Below are positions 36,661 through 49,262 of a DNA stretch of 64,000 nucleotides, one piece after another; the stretch's first letter is position 1, and each line of letters begins with the position of its first letter. The position numbers and the translations under genes were made by a program. Under the pieces are notes generated by a model. The model did not search any database, had not been told where the DNA came from, and saw only the letters and a list, made by a program, of their open reading frames with translations. The DNA lies in the NCBI GenBank assembly GCA_028015205.1, contig CM051517.1, positions 41,303,135-41,367,134 of the forward strand, in the 5' to 3' direction. The stretch is from Mytilisepta virgata. Lineage: Eukaryota; Mollusca; Bivalvia; Mytilida; Mytilidae.

Positions 36661-38130
36661 ATGGTAAAGTTGACAATATTTTATTAAATTTTTTTCTAAT
36701 GATTTGATAAAGCCCATAAAACAACGTACTCGATAAATATACTTAAAAACAAAAGAAACATACAACCCCTGCTTATTCCTTAGGAGTGAAATTTCAGTGA
36801 AATCTATCAACTAAAAGTATTAGTTGAATTTAATTGAAATTTCGACAAATTTCTGCACAGCTTAGTATTGAATTCTGTGAAATGGAGAATATTTTTATTC
36901 TTGAATGTTGATGCCCCATGAAAACGTCGATACTTCTCTTCCCAAACTGAAAAGCGTTGCTAAACTATCAAAATTAGAAGTCGGGTTTATCTTTTAGGAA
37001 GAACAAATGGCAGAAAATTTGATTTGTTGTTTTTTCATGTAATTGATTTTATCTCAAGTGGCTATTTTGGAAACATATCATCGCGGACTCGGTTTTGCAC
37101 TTTAAAGAAGCAAAACAATATTGTCATTTAGAAAACTGATTGTTCTTTGCAATCGCTGGATAATGGGTTATGTCTTCAAAATATCAAGATTTCAAGATTT
37201 CAAGGAGCAAGAACAGGACGATCAAATAAAATACATATACTCGAATGTTGTTATTACCACTATTTTACCCGACAGTGTGATAGCAGTTTCTGAATACTAC
37301 AGATACATGTTATCTATTTAAGTTTTTTACTATTCACTGGAACAATAATAGTGAGAAACAGAGGAAATCATTTTCATGTCGAGGAAATCATTTCCAGTCG
37401 AGAAAATGATTTCGAAAATTAATAATTCGTGTTTTGCCTAGAATCTAATTTCAGCACGCACAGACGTCCCAGCTTGTATGTACAGTAAACCTAGATGTCT
37501 ACGAAAGTCCTTTTGTGACAATAAATCTCTAAATTATGAAGACACATTGATTTTATTGAACACCAGAGCGTAATTACTTCTGCATTACAAGTAGCCATAA
37601 TCATTAAGTAAATCTTTTTATACGATTATAGAACGATAAATAATAACATAGTAATGGTTAAAGAATACTTAAAACATCAGAATATGGTAAAACCACAGAA
37701 CATTAAAACTTGTTCTTCAACCCGTAAAATTGTACATAGAGTTAGGGAAAAGGGTAGCTGTTATTACTTCCCAACAAAATGTTTGACTATTAGACGGATC
37801 TGTTTAAACGTTCATATCGGAACATATACTGTAAAGACATCGAAGAAAAAACATGTAACATGTATATCCTTTCTGATAAATCCATCAAACTTTACATGGA
37901 GTTGCGCAAAAATGGTATATTTCTTATTCCTTCCCAAGAAAACTTTTGACTGACGAAATTTAAAATCGGAACGTCTGACGGCACTAGAATTTTAGACCTA
38001 TTCAATGAGTATCTACATGTAATGAGTATGTAATTTCATTTAATTGTACATTGAAGTTAATTGTACATGGAAGTTTAGACAAAAGGGTATTTGTTATTCC
38101 TCCACGACAAAATGTTTGACGGACAGAATT
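36661..38130. other. Non-coding stretch with short diverged repeats
   Basis: No gene. Phrases of the type TATTCCT(T/C)CC(A/C)...AAA(A/T)(T/C)(G/T)TTTGAC recur near 37765, 37925 and 38096, suggesting three eroded repeat units of roughly 170 bp. Confidence 0.45.
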
Positions 38131-38134
38131 TAGG

Positions 38135-38505
38135 ATGCCCCGCCCTAAAAACAATACAGGTGTTGCTGAACAGCGTTATACTATAAAAGAGGACTGTAGT
38201 GGTGAAATATCATTGATATATTACTATAGGTTTCTGAGAAATGAACCAAAAACGCAAAACTTAACCAAAGTCACTGAAGCATGAAATGTAGGTCATAGCG
38301 ACCCAAGTGTTGCTGAACTGCGTTGTACTATACAAGAGGATTGTAGTGGTGAAGTATCATTGATATATTACCATAGGTTTCTGAGAAATGGAGCTAAACG
38401 CAAAGCTTAACCGAATCGGGACGTACGTACCTACGTACGTACGCACGTACGAACGGACGGACAAGGGTAAATCTATATGCCCCAGCCAGATTCGTGGCGG
38501 GGCAT
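38135..38505 (+). mobile_element. Candidate TIR element with an internal duplication
   Basis: ATGCCCCGCC at 38135-38144 is inverted as GGCGGGGCAT at 38496-38505. Inside, two diverged units start GTGTTGCTGAAC at about 38161 and 38307 (period 146), each with AGAGGA(C/T)TGTAGTGGTGAA and GGTTTCTGAGAAATG. An ACGTACGTAC-rich stretch at about 38419-38464 follows. No ORF. Confidence 0.55.
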
Positions 38506-38511
38506 AAATAT

Positions 38512-38659
38512 ACAATACATAGTCATTGTCGGAAAATATAAAATTTATTTGGGCGAGCTTTAGAAACATGAGAAAAGGCGAGCTTTAGCGAGCCTTTTCC
38601 CCATGTTTCGCGGCGAGCCCAAATAAATTTTATATTTTCCGACAATGACTTTGTATTGT
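38512..38659. repeat. Long near-perfect inverted repeat (fold-back element)
   Basis: Arms of about 70 bases: ACAATACATAGTCATTGTCG...TTTATTTGGGCGAGC on the left pairs with GCTCGCCGCG-containing sequence ending CGACAATGACTTTGTATTGT on the right. The loop is only a few bases (around AGCTTTAGCG). It directly abuts the preceding element and the following one. Confidence 0.8.
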
Positions 38660-38907
38660 CTTTATCCTGCAATCCTCTTTAGACGGGTAAAATGCCTTAA
38701 AATAACAATTGAAGTTGAAATTCAATTGCCGTGAAAACGCGGGAAACTCCACGACGTCATCTGGTACATTCACTACGCTCCTCGCGCTCTTCATGTAAAG
38801 AAGAACCAGTAGATTTTATTAGGTCATTGACCTAATACGACTAAAGTTTATTCTACCCCTTTTATTAGACCGGAAATGGCTTGATTGCAGGATAAAAGAC
38901 AAAGATG
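38660..38907. mobile_element. Candidate fold-back/TIR element
   Basis: CTTTATCCTGCAATC at 38660 is inverted at the far end as GATTGCAGGATAAAAG (38890-38905). Inner phrases AGACGGGTAAAATGCC and AGACCGGAAATGGC are also related in inverted sense. No coding capacity. Confidence 0.6.
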
Positions 38908-41032
38908 ATATTAACGTTTTGTTCATGAAATCTTAACACGCAGCCCCAGGTTGCTTTGAGCTCTAAAATTTGTTGTTATGGTTTTGGTCATTAAAACTCC
39001 GAACATAATCGCGTGAATATTTCTTTTTTTTCACAACTACATGTACCTATGATTATAACTTTCTGACAGCAAGTTTCCATCAAGGAAGGTAACTTGTACA
39101 CATGCGCCTATTTACTATTTCTAGAACATATTTACACAATTACACACAAATGATCATATAAAGATCTAGACAAAGACAATTTATTCTTTGTAGCTTTTAC
39201 TTGAAAACTGGCAATAAACAATTTAGTCATCGAACAGTACAGCGTTTTTGGTCCGATATTCCTTTGATTATACTAGATTTCCATAATTCTGTATAATTGA
39301 CATTTGAGAAAAAGACATGGTCTTGACAAATGCATGACATACATAAAGCTTTCCAACGCAGATCTCGCCTAATATCTCAAAATATTATGTTCCGCAGAGA
39401 TATTTTGAATTCTCATTTCAGCTTGTTGACTCTGTAGTGTTTTGCCGAGATTCGTATGTGTGTTATCCTTATTTGAAAAATGAAGGTTCTCGCTTGGTGT
39501 GAAATTCTTAAATAATCAAAAGAAATATTCAGGTGGTCATGGTTTTCTTAATCTCTTACCGCTTTGGATGCACTATATGCGCAGTGCATATCTGATTCTC
39601 AGCGCTCAAGATCATAAATGTCGAGATAAACTTATTATACTGATATTTCCCCCATAATCAATACTTCTGAATTTTCCTATTTACCAATTAAAATATAAAG
39701 CTTTTAATGCAATAAAATAGAAATTACGTATCCCAATATTGTGGACGTGCGAGGTGGTCAGATTGGTGCAACACTGATGGGAAAAATCAAACATTGACAG
39801 ACACGTAGCAGAGGACAATATCACCATACTGTTTACCACCCCACAAGTTCGTAATTATTCTATTATGCTGTTTTTCAGAATATGCCTGACAATGTCTATA
39901 GATGTAGTACATCAGAAAGAAGTTTTGGACGATATTGACTGAAAAATTATATTTGACACATATTCATCAAAGGATATTAGTGGATCAGTATTAACTTTTT
40001 GTACAGTAACTGATAAATGAGTCTCTCTGAATATATAGTGAAAAATGGTTAAAACTGTGGATATTGCAACAATCAACGCAAGCACTTATTGTTGTTTTCA
40101 TCTACTCTGCAGACCCCCCCCCCCCCCAAAAAAAAAAAAACAACAAACAAACAAACAAACAAACAAACAAAAAACAAACAAACAAACAAACAAAAAGAAA
40201 CAAACAAACAAAAAAACAAAAAACAAACAAAAACAATAAACAAAAAATATAAAACAAACAAAATACAAAACACAAAAAGTAAAAAATAAAACTGACCATT
40301 CGAATGTGTAGTATTTGGAAAGACCAAAGTAAATTTTACTTTCTGGTTTATAAAAATACCATGAAAACGACTTTAAGTATGCACATTTTGAATTTAAGAT
40401 TGCACTACACTAGAGTTATGGCAATATTATTATAAAAGACATATTCTGCATTAAAGCAAAAAAACAGGAAACAAAGTTTTCAACCATATCAAACCATGTA
40501 ATTTATATACTCATTAAAAATTAGAAATTCATTGGAAATGAATATTGATATAAAAATTTTATTTGAACTGTCACTTCACATCCCTTAGCGTTAAAATAAA
40601 TTACTTATTAATGAAAAATACAAACAGTTTATCAGTATATCTAGTTTATTACCATACACCACACAGATAACAGAAACTGGCGAAATTATCAGTAATAATT
40701 CTATTTTGATTTTATTGATTATAATTGAGATTTCTGTCACAAAATTTCATTAAAACTTTGCAATAAAAACTTCCAACACATCACAAAAAGATGACAATAA
40801 TTAATTTCCCACATGTCACAAAAATATGACAATAATTAAACGAAAATGTGTTTTTTTTTTTAAATTTTTTCAATCATTCGAGTCGAGTATCAAAATAAAT
40901 ATTTTACAATAACAAGACGAGGCAAAATAAATAATATGAGAGAAGTTTCAAAAAATGTTCCAATGACGATATAAACATATTCAAATGTACTACAGCAGTA
41001 CAGTGTATCATTTCTGTTATTTTAACAACCGC
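38908..41032. other. Non-coding stretch with a large simple repeat
   Basis: No gene. It contains a C-run then A-run at 40111-40140, followed by a (CAAA)n-type repeat to about 40300. The open frames over it (N/K/Q/T-rich or F/V/C-rich) are artefacts of that repeat. Confidence 0.6.
40111..40300 (+). repeat. Compound microsatellite, C-run, A-run and (CAAA)n-like
   Basis: Poly-C then poly-A, then a long imperfect CAAACAAA repeat degrading to the right. Probably an expanded A-rich tail. Confidence 0.9.
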
Positions 41033-41340
41033 CTCGTTGATCTCGTGGTAGCGTTCTCGCCTCGAGTGCGGAAGGCAGGGGATTCGATCCCTAAAATTTG
41101 TATTTGCTGCTTCTCCGCCAGTTCTTGGAGTAAGACCAAAGGACTGGTCGGCTAGAAGTCAGTAATATATGTCATGCAGACTGTTACCTCGTGAGCTAGC
41201 ATGTTAAAAATCCGACACAATGTGGCGGTCTTGTACAAAGCAGGATTCATATTCATATCATATAAACATGTGCTCGTCCTGATATGCATTAAATAATTGC
41301 CACTGGACGTTAAACAATAATTTATCCATCCATCCATATT
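41033..41340 (+). mobile_element. tRNA-derived SINE, well preserved
   Basis: The head has A-box TGGTAGCGTTCTCGCC (41046-41061) and B-box GGATTCGATCC (41080-41090) with tRNA-like spacing. The body reads TTTGCTGCTTCTCCGCCAG...ACCTCGTGAGCT...GGCGGTCTTGTACAAAGCAG. The 3' part, CTGATATGCATTAAATAATT and TGGACGTTAAACAA, is followed by (ATCC)n. The element is about 300 bp, and a diverged relative is at 31541-31915. It resembles bivalve SINEs I recall, but I cannot name the family with certainty. Confidence 0.8.
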
Positions 41341-41344
41341 ATTT

Positions 41345-43370
41345 AACAAATATAAACATATATATAAAACTACCACTGAACAGAGAGGGCAAAACTAAAG
41401 GTTAAACAATTGATAAAGATTGATTAAAAAAAAGTCTTATGCCTATCAACGTACAAATGGACTTGAAACATTTTTTCCGAAACTATCTTTAAAATCTTAG
41501 AATTCTTCAAGGCCATATATTTTGAAAAATATATGAAATACATCAATAAAAAATGATCATTAAAATGCAATTGAAACCTATTTATCTTATCTGTTATACT
41601 TGTGTATACTTACTTCAGCTGTTTGCAGTATTCTTAATTATTGAGGTGGTTGAACTTTTAAAAAAGATGATTATAAATATTCTCAACTATATCCTAATGA
41701 AGGTATACACAACACAGATTGGATATATGAATTTTTGTTAAAAACATATATATATCATATACATATAATTTCCGGTTGGTTAAGTTTGCTTTTCTGATTT
41801 ATAAATTAAAACTAATAAGGCGGGTGTAACAACGAATACAATTAATTCAATAATCGGTGCTCAAGAATATATTGAAAAGGCTGTCTGACAAAACTTCAGT
41901 AAATAGTTATATAAGAACATAAAAAATGTAGGTTCTCAGTTGGTCTCGTTTGTTAACATTTTAATTTCTGTGCGATTGAGACAAATTAAAAGTTGTTTGA
42001 GTATTTGCTTTTGTGGAATTCAAATTAGCTCTTATCAGCAGAGGCGATAGATAATAATATCTGAAGTGGTACAAAACATGGAAGGTATTGGCACTTTGCA
42101 ATATATATAAATCTTGTAAACAACTTAAACTGCTATCTATCATTACACGAGTTTGTTATCCACGGTGCTATAATAGAGATACAGTCTGAATAAAAAAAGA
42201 CTTGACGTCATGATGAAATTTCCGCAAGCGACTGACAAGAAGACCACTAATCATAACTATCTAATAAAAAATCACAAAGGAATAGTTCAATACATCACCA
42301 TGACGAGAGTTTATCAATCTGAGCGAAGTGTGAAAAACAAGGTTTGTCTGTTGGATGAACATAAAAAAGTTTCCAATGAAGCTGAAAGCCTATCTATATA
42401 GAATCTTTTGTCGGTATTTTCTAATAATATACAGTTTAAAAAGAAGATTAATTTCATGCTATACTCTTACTCACCTTGTAATTAAAGTACACATTGTGTC
42501 ATTGTTTGAAATGGCATGACCTACATGTAATATACATAAGTTTAGTTTCCTGTATTCCAATTTTATTTTTCTAAAATTGATATTACTTGAATTAATGTAT
42601 TTACGTGAACTCGGGCTCGAACATTGGTCTTTGTACTGCAACTGCTCCTTATATACAATAGAGATATGTGAAAATGCTCTAATTGGCTGAAAATTTCCAG
42701 TGCAATGTATAACATTGGCCTATAAAATTTTATTTGATTTTTACCAATAAGGATAGAATCTGTGACTTGGATACATACATATTGCTTTATCCTTTGAAAT
42801 GTGAAATTTTGGACTGGTTAAGAAAACGTTTTGAACTTTAGTTGAATGTTAAAACTTTTGATGGATATTAAATTTCTGAATAAAATATTGTCTATACATT
42901 ATCGAATAGTAATTTTCCTCAAGAATTCGACATAACTATTAGCGCCAAGGGAAATGTTGTTGATAGAAAACAGACTCCATTACTGCACTAAAGTTTTCAA
43001 AGTTTTTACAAATTAAATCTGTACCGATATAACCTCTGATTATATCCTATATAATGAATGTACGTTTAATAAATGAGAAATCCAGTTGCATTTTGATTCA
43101 GAAATCAGGATGACTCTAGTTTAACTACAGTTCAACTTTTTAAATCTGTCAATATCATACATGCTGATACTAGCAAAATCAAGTCCCTAAAGATGTCAAA
43201 ACCTTAATTTGCTGGTATCCCGGGTACTAAATGTGTAATTGATACTATTAAAGTTATGAAATATGGAATTTTTAGAACGCATTAGTACCTTCTTCGTGCA
43301 CAGCTCTGTCTTTAGAAAAACAATTGGAGTTAGAATTTTCGGACATTTTGGCACTGTTCAGAGTTTAGTT
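41345..43370. other. Non-coding stretch, nothing recognised
   Basis: AT-rich. A fragment at about 43200-43345 shares TGCTGGTATC and CGTGCACAGCTCTGTCTTTAG with the dispersed family at 18.7-19.2 kb. Confidence 0.45.
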
Positions 43371-43374
43371 TGGC

Positions 43375-43555
43375 ATCATTTCGCTGAACTATTATGCATT
43401 ATTGTTTAGGAGCCAGCTGAAGCCAGCCTCCTGGTGCGGGATTTTTTTGCTGCGTCGAATACCCATTGGTGGCCTTGTGCAGTTTTCTCACTTTGGCCTG
43501 GTTGTTGTCTCATTGACACATTCCCAATTTCCATTCTCTATTCCACATAGTTATT
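43375..43555 (+). repeat. Dispersed repeat copy, plus orientation
   Basis: Carries ATGCATTATTGTTTAGGAGC, CAGCTGAAGCCAGCCTCC, GTGCGGGATTTTTTTGCTG, CATTGGTGGCC, GGTTGTTGTCTCATTGACAC and CATTCTCTATTCC. The same series is inverted at 49085-49262, and its last part recurs at about 11055-11120. A 97-codon open frame lies across it, but it has no independent support. Confidence 0.8.
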
Positions 43556-46078
43556 TTTTCTTGAAGATTTCCAAATTTTGGGCCTTGATCACTGCTATTT
43601 ACACACAAAATATTGAAATATTTATATGCAGTGCACACAAATTCTTTAGTAATTCCATTTTTGTTTCCTATAATGTCTCGGATGGGAATCCTTGACTTAC
43701 AGAATATAAAAACAGAGACAGTGGCAATAGACCAATTCTAATTGGTTTAGAAAATACATTTACATGAAGGTGAAAGCTTTTCAATAATGAACACCTAACA
43801 CCTAACAGAATGACCAAGATGGTCCCTAGTGTCGACTTCAACGATATATTAATTACATTCTATTTACCCATAGCAGATACTTGTGTCCTATTTTATGTGT
43901 CTGTTGACACTTAAACAGAAATTATCAAAGTACAGTAAACTTACAATCTATTACAAATATTCAAATCGACACTTAGTTTTGATGAAGTAGACCATGAGCA
44001 CAGATGTTGTAAACAAGTTCTAAAAATCAGATATTGAGAATATGAAACCACAACGTATATCTATTGAACTGCCAATATATGTGTGTCTATTTATATTACG
44101 AATGTTTAAATCTAACAAAGCTAGTTTTACCAAACCAAATATTTGCCCCTGTCCCAAGTTAGAAACATTATTGTCAATATTACCGTCTACTTAAATCTTT
44201 AGTTTTTCAAACTTATTTGATAACTGCAAATATTGTTTCCGCGGACAGGACAGAACGTGGCCCTATGAAATACAGTGACTTTACACATATTGAATTTTAA
44301 GAAATGTTTAACTACTGGAATTTGAAAGCTGTTATTTAAAAGCAAACTATATTGTCTGTTAAAATTTCAAGACAAAAATCAAGATCGACCTAAATACCTC
44401 CTGTAGTTATTTTTCAAAGATTTAAAAAAAAAAAATCGTGACACGAGAAGTCACTTAATTGCAGAAGAGACAAACTTAATATAGAATTATTGCCAGTTCT
44501 TGAACATTTATGTAGAGTTCATGTGATGATTTTATTCTATATTTTTGCATGGGCGTTTGCAGCAGAATAATAAAAACATAAAGCTTACCAAAGCCATCAA
44601 AGAGTTGTTTAAAATTGTCTGTACTAGAATAGACCTGTTCTAAACAGTTCTTTAAGATTAATTGTGTTCTACCAAGAGAATTTCTTTTCTAGGATGGGAT
44701 AGATCTAAAAGCATTTTTTCCCTCAGTATTGTACATATATGACAAATACAATATTATTCGTGGTGAACAGTGTAAAGGGAATATACAGTCTAAACACTCG
44801 AATCCGATACTAGGGCTGTCAGAAAGGCTCATTTTTATAGGAGGACTGTTCTAACTCAGTTATTTTGAAACATTATGACATTTTATACGAGATGTTATTC
44901 ATAAGTTTATATCAAGTTCTATGCAAAGACGAATCGGGTTGCAAGATTAAAAAACGTTTTTAATTCAATCTATTATACATTTATATAAGACATTAGCATT
45001 TCGTCTTAAGAATCAGGCTAAAATATTCCATAATTTACAATGCAAAACAAATGATGTCATTCCTTACATTAACGAATTTTACAGGCCAAAAACATACCAA
45101 CACAAAAACGTTATTACCATTTAGCAGCATATGAGATGTTGAAAACGATTCATTTTGAATCACCCTTGGAATATACACAGGTTGTAAAACTTCAAAATAA
45201 ACATTCATACTTATGAATGATTGTGAAAATCAAAATTATTACTACATTGTATATCAAATGTTAAAATCTGCAAACACGCAAGCAATTGTTTTTCGGAAAT
45301 AAAAAAGTTTGGCATGTTCATATATGTTCAAGGTTGTTTATGAAAAAGTCTTATATAAAGTTTCGGCATTTTCAATTTACAGCATATATACATTTTATAT
45401 ATAGCAGCATACTGGAATAAGATATTATCAAACTCTTTCATGCTTTAAAATCTAAGAAAAAGAAAGAAATTATCTAATGGGATATTTTGCTTGTGGAAAT
45501 AGTAAAAAGAAAACCTGTTCTATAATCAAATCATCAAATATTTAGTGTTAGGAATATTGCACGTTCTTCTGATTTTATCTCACCTGAATTATTTATAACA
45601 CAATTATCAATATGTTACGTAAACAAGAATAAATTTGTAAAACAATTACTATTTTTGAAAACGTCAATGATTTCAACGTTAAATGTTTCTTTGATGGGGT
45701 TAGAATCGAGGTAGTTAAGTTTAACCAGTAGTCATAATTGCAGCATTATTGATTGTCATGCACTGGCAAGTACAATACAGTGGGTATCACTTGTCTAGTT
45801 ACGGAATAAATACGTGTATCTTTGATTGGCAATACAGGGTCAACTAGTACCGAGCCATTACTGTAAAGGGTCATAAATGTATGTATGAAAAAGACAAAAA
45901 TCTAGAGTCAGAACAAGAAATAATAACATAGAAGACAAATACTACAAATCAGAAAGAAACCGAAAGAACTGTCCGTCTATTTTATTTTTGCCTTTCACAT
46001 TAAAACGGGTGGTGTTTGGATCCTCAAAACACTAGTCCAAGTAAGGAATATTTTGGACACCAATATGTATTGTTTAAG
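43556..46078. other. Non-coding stretch, nothing recognised
   Basis: AT-rich, with many stops in all frames. Possibly eroded retroelement DNA, but no motif could be read. Confidence 0.45.
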
Positions 46079-46227
46079 AAATGATTGTAATCTTTTTTCA
46101 GTCTATGGAGAAATAACCTCAATCACGTGGTGCACACTAAATAACCTACGTAGCGGGTTGAATGTGTGCACCATGTGCATTGAGGTTATTTCGAATAGAC
46201 TGAAAACAAAATTACAGTCAATCCTTA
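46079..46227. mobile_element. Fold-back MITE-like element, full copy
   Basis: The left arm (about 46083-46136, containing TTTTCAGTCTATGG, GAAATAACCTCAATCACG and TGGTGCACAC) pairs with the right arm (about 46164-46218, GTGTGCACCATG...GAGGTTATTTCGAATAGACT) around a short loop. Outside, ATTACAGTCAATCCTTATAA and CCAATCAAATGACGCGTTAT are shared with 541-600. Relative to the copy at 438-556 this one keeps the whole palindrome. Confidence 0.8.
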
Positions 46228-49084
46228 TAATGTAATTCCAACTGATGTTTTGACGTCTAAAACGTTGGAATTCCCTTTCATGACGTCATAGTATAAAAGA
46301 AAATTTAGTCTATGATATGATAGGCGAACACTTTTGACCAATCAAATGACGCGTTATATCCAATATTAAATTATTTCTTTATATTCTTTAGTTTCTCAAC
46401 CATACATGTTTTTCATGATTGGATATAGTGCTCTGATTTATCAACTTGAATATCTTTTATGGTGTTGGGTTTCCTAATGTATTGAAGATCGTGTTGCGAC
46501 CTCTAGATATCATGTGTTTATTGTTTGGTCAATTCCAAACAGAACAACACAACACAATAAAAGAAATTATTAATAAGTATTTGAATTAATGTGATTTCCC
46601 ACGGATAGACCAGATTGGAGTCTTGTGCCCGGGAAGGATGGATATATTTTGCTTTCATAACGTCAACATAATGGCAAAAATAGGATGTAACAATTATAAT
46701 TGAATAAATGCGTATTTATGAATTCTCATGATGCATATTAAACGCGACGTGTTGGTACTTTAAATTGTTTAGTGTTAATTGTTCTATCGCAAATTTATAA
46801 CTTATGTCATGAAATGCTGTTAAATGGCATCAGGATGCAGATCATTGATTAAGACAGTAACGTACCGTAGAGACCATTATAGTTACGGCCTTATAATTGC
46901 TTCTAACGACCGTAATGATGAAGCCTCCGAAGCGATTGTCTTATTGTGTTAACTGGATAACTTGATTTTCAATGATTTCCTTCATCACACAAGTAAAACA
47001 TAAAAACTACATTGAAGAATGAAGTATGCGTTCTCTTGGGAATTAATTTGTTTCCAAAAAAGACCAATTTTTTTCTACATCATCAGAATATTACACAGAG
47101 AAAATGTCATTGCTGTTTACGATGAATTTTGAACAGGAAAGATTCATAGGTCTTGCATGTGAGAAAATATCATATATATTTGCATTTCTATGAACTGACA
47201 TTTTATTAATGGAATTTTACCCCTTTTAGAAACAACAAAACACATTTTACATTTGAGTCCAGACAATAGGTCTATATTATGCTGTTGAACTATGACGAGA
47301 ATCTATTATATTAGGGGTGTAGCGGTTTAATTCTGGACACGAAATCCATACATGCTCGTGAAAAAGTTTATGCAAATGCTTTAAATACGGAAAAAAACTT
47401 GCACCCGACTTCACTGGTTGTTGGCGGAAATCCTTGCAAAATGTTGCATCAATGTAACATGTACTTATAAGGATAAAGCTGTTAGGTTGACCAAAACTTA
47501 CAGACAATAATAGGAAAAGGAAAGTTATCAAATTCTCTCAAAATTAAAATTTAAAACAAAACAAATATAAGAACAATCGAAAAATAGATCGATGACCTAT
47601 GCTTTTTTATATATGGTTGGATTGCTTTTGTATTTCTCTGTATTGTGTTAGTTTTTGACACTTAGAACCAAAACGTATTATTTGCTGTGAGTTTATATAC
47701 CTCCTTTGATATGACAGTAGAATCGCCTATATACACGACCTTTGCGGACAGAAAACTTGAACTTCTTAATGATTCAGTATGACAATGCACTGCATAAAAT
47801 CTTTTACCGTAAGAAGTAGGCAAATATTTAAGATTAAAAATCAATGGTTATGAGTGAAACACATACTGGGGAAAGTGGCCCTACTTCTTTGCGAAGAGAA
47901 GTGTGTGTAATATTACTGTAAGTACAACTAGTACGTATGAAATACGCCCAAAGATAACACTATTCGTTTGATTCATACATCCGTTTCATCTAGGTATTAC
48001 GTACTTTCTCATCTAAAACAGATCATTACATAATGACCAATTTAAAGTGAATTGATCAAAATATTAATGAGTTTTCCTATATACTATCCATATAAAACAC
48101 CTTAACGGCAGTACAAAATAAGTTACAATGACATATTTTGTTAAAATAGCATTGTTATTCTTGAAAATGCATAACATTTTGCTGCAAAATTGAAATTTTA
48201 CTTTATCTCATTTTGACAGATGTTAATACCTTTGTTATATCATAATAAAGTTATAAAAATTGAATTGACTTTTCGTTTGATGTTCAAATTGATTTAATAT
48301 GCACAAAACTGCCACTAAGAGCACAATTTAACAAACAGCTCTAAATGGATATTGAAAATAATTTAAACCTAGTATCCTTTGTCAAATAGAATCCAATCTG
48401 TTTTGGGTAGAAAATGCAGAAAAAATCCATGACTCTCACAAAAATCTTCTATAAAAACCATTCTGTTTTAAATTCTCATAATTACATTGTGCAGCTGACA
48501 AAATAAAAATACATAATGCACTAACTTCATATTTTACTCAAAGGAATTGTAGTGGTTCCTCTACTAAAATATTTTGAAACAAAGAACTCTTTTGCTTGTT
48601 CGCAAATTGCCTTTATATTGCAGCAGATTTTTTTCCTTTTAGAATTATACTCAAATTAGTTTTACCAGGTGTGAAATATTTTTCAATAGCTCTTCGTGTA
48701 AAAAAGACATTATAACTGCTTAGGGTTCACTTATTTATATCAATACATACATATATATTTGTATTCGGTTGTTTCCATGTATTCTATGTTTACATTTTGT
48801 CTACTTCTATTTATTTTCAATTACATGTTCTAGTATTACCATGTATGTTCGTGACCTTTAATCGTCTACAATTAAAGACTGTTCATCTCAGGCACGAAAT
48901 GTTTAGTAGAAACTTTAATTAAAAAGATTTAAATTATAAAGTAGGTGCTTTATATTTTATATTTTATATAACTATCATGTTTTCTGACAAAAAAGAAAGT
49001 GGCACAAAACTTTCATTAAAATTATTTCTTTAATGTTTATTCTGTACAATTTTTTTTCTTTAATGAAGATTGAAAATAAAATAT
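46228..49084. other. Non-coding stretch, nothing recognised
   Basis: AT-rich. Short open frames, such as 47277-47531 on the minus strand, show no domain and no splice context that I could support. Confidence 0.5.
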
Positions 49085-49262
49085 AGAATAGAGAATGGAA
49101 TGGAAACGGGGAATGTGTCAAAGAGACAACAACTGGACCAAAGAGCAGAAAACAGCCCGAGGCCACCAATGGATCTTCATCCCAGCGAGAAAATCCCGCA
49201 CCCTGAGGCGGGCTTCAGCTGGCCCCTATACAATAATGCATACTAATTCAGCCATATAGACG
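49085..49262 (-). repeat. Dispersed repeat copy (same family as 43.4 kb), minus orientation
   Basis: The plus strand reads GAATAGAGAATGGAATGG, GGGGAATGTGTCAAAGAGAC, GGCCACCAATGG, AAATCCCGCACC, GGCGGGCTTCAGCTGG and ACAATAATGCATA. This is the reverse complement, in order, of 43375-43555. Confidence 0.8.

Noticed and set aside
40045..40327. Several N/K/Q/T-rich and F/V/C-rich frames on both strands
   Set aside because: Pure products of the (CAAA)n microsatellite.
43402..43695. 97-codon plus-strand frame
   Set aside because: Lies across a dispersed repeat that recurs inverted at 49.1 kb with frame breaks.
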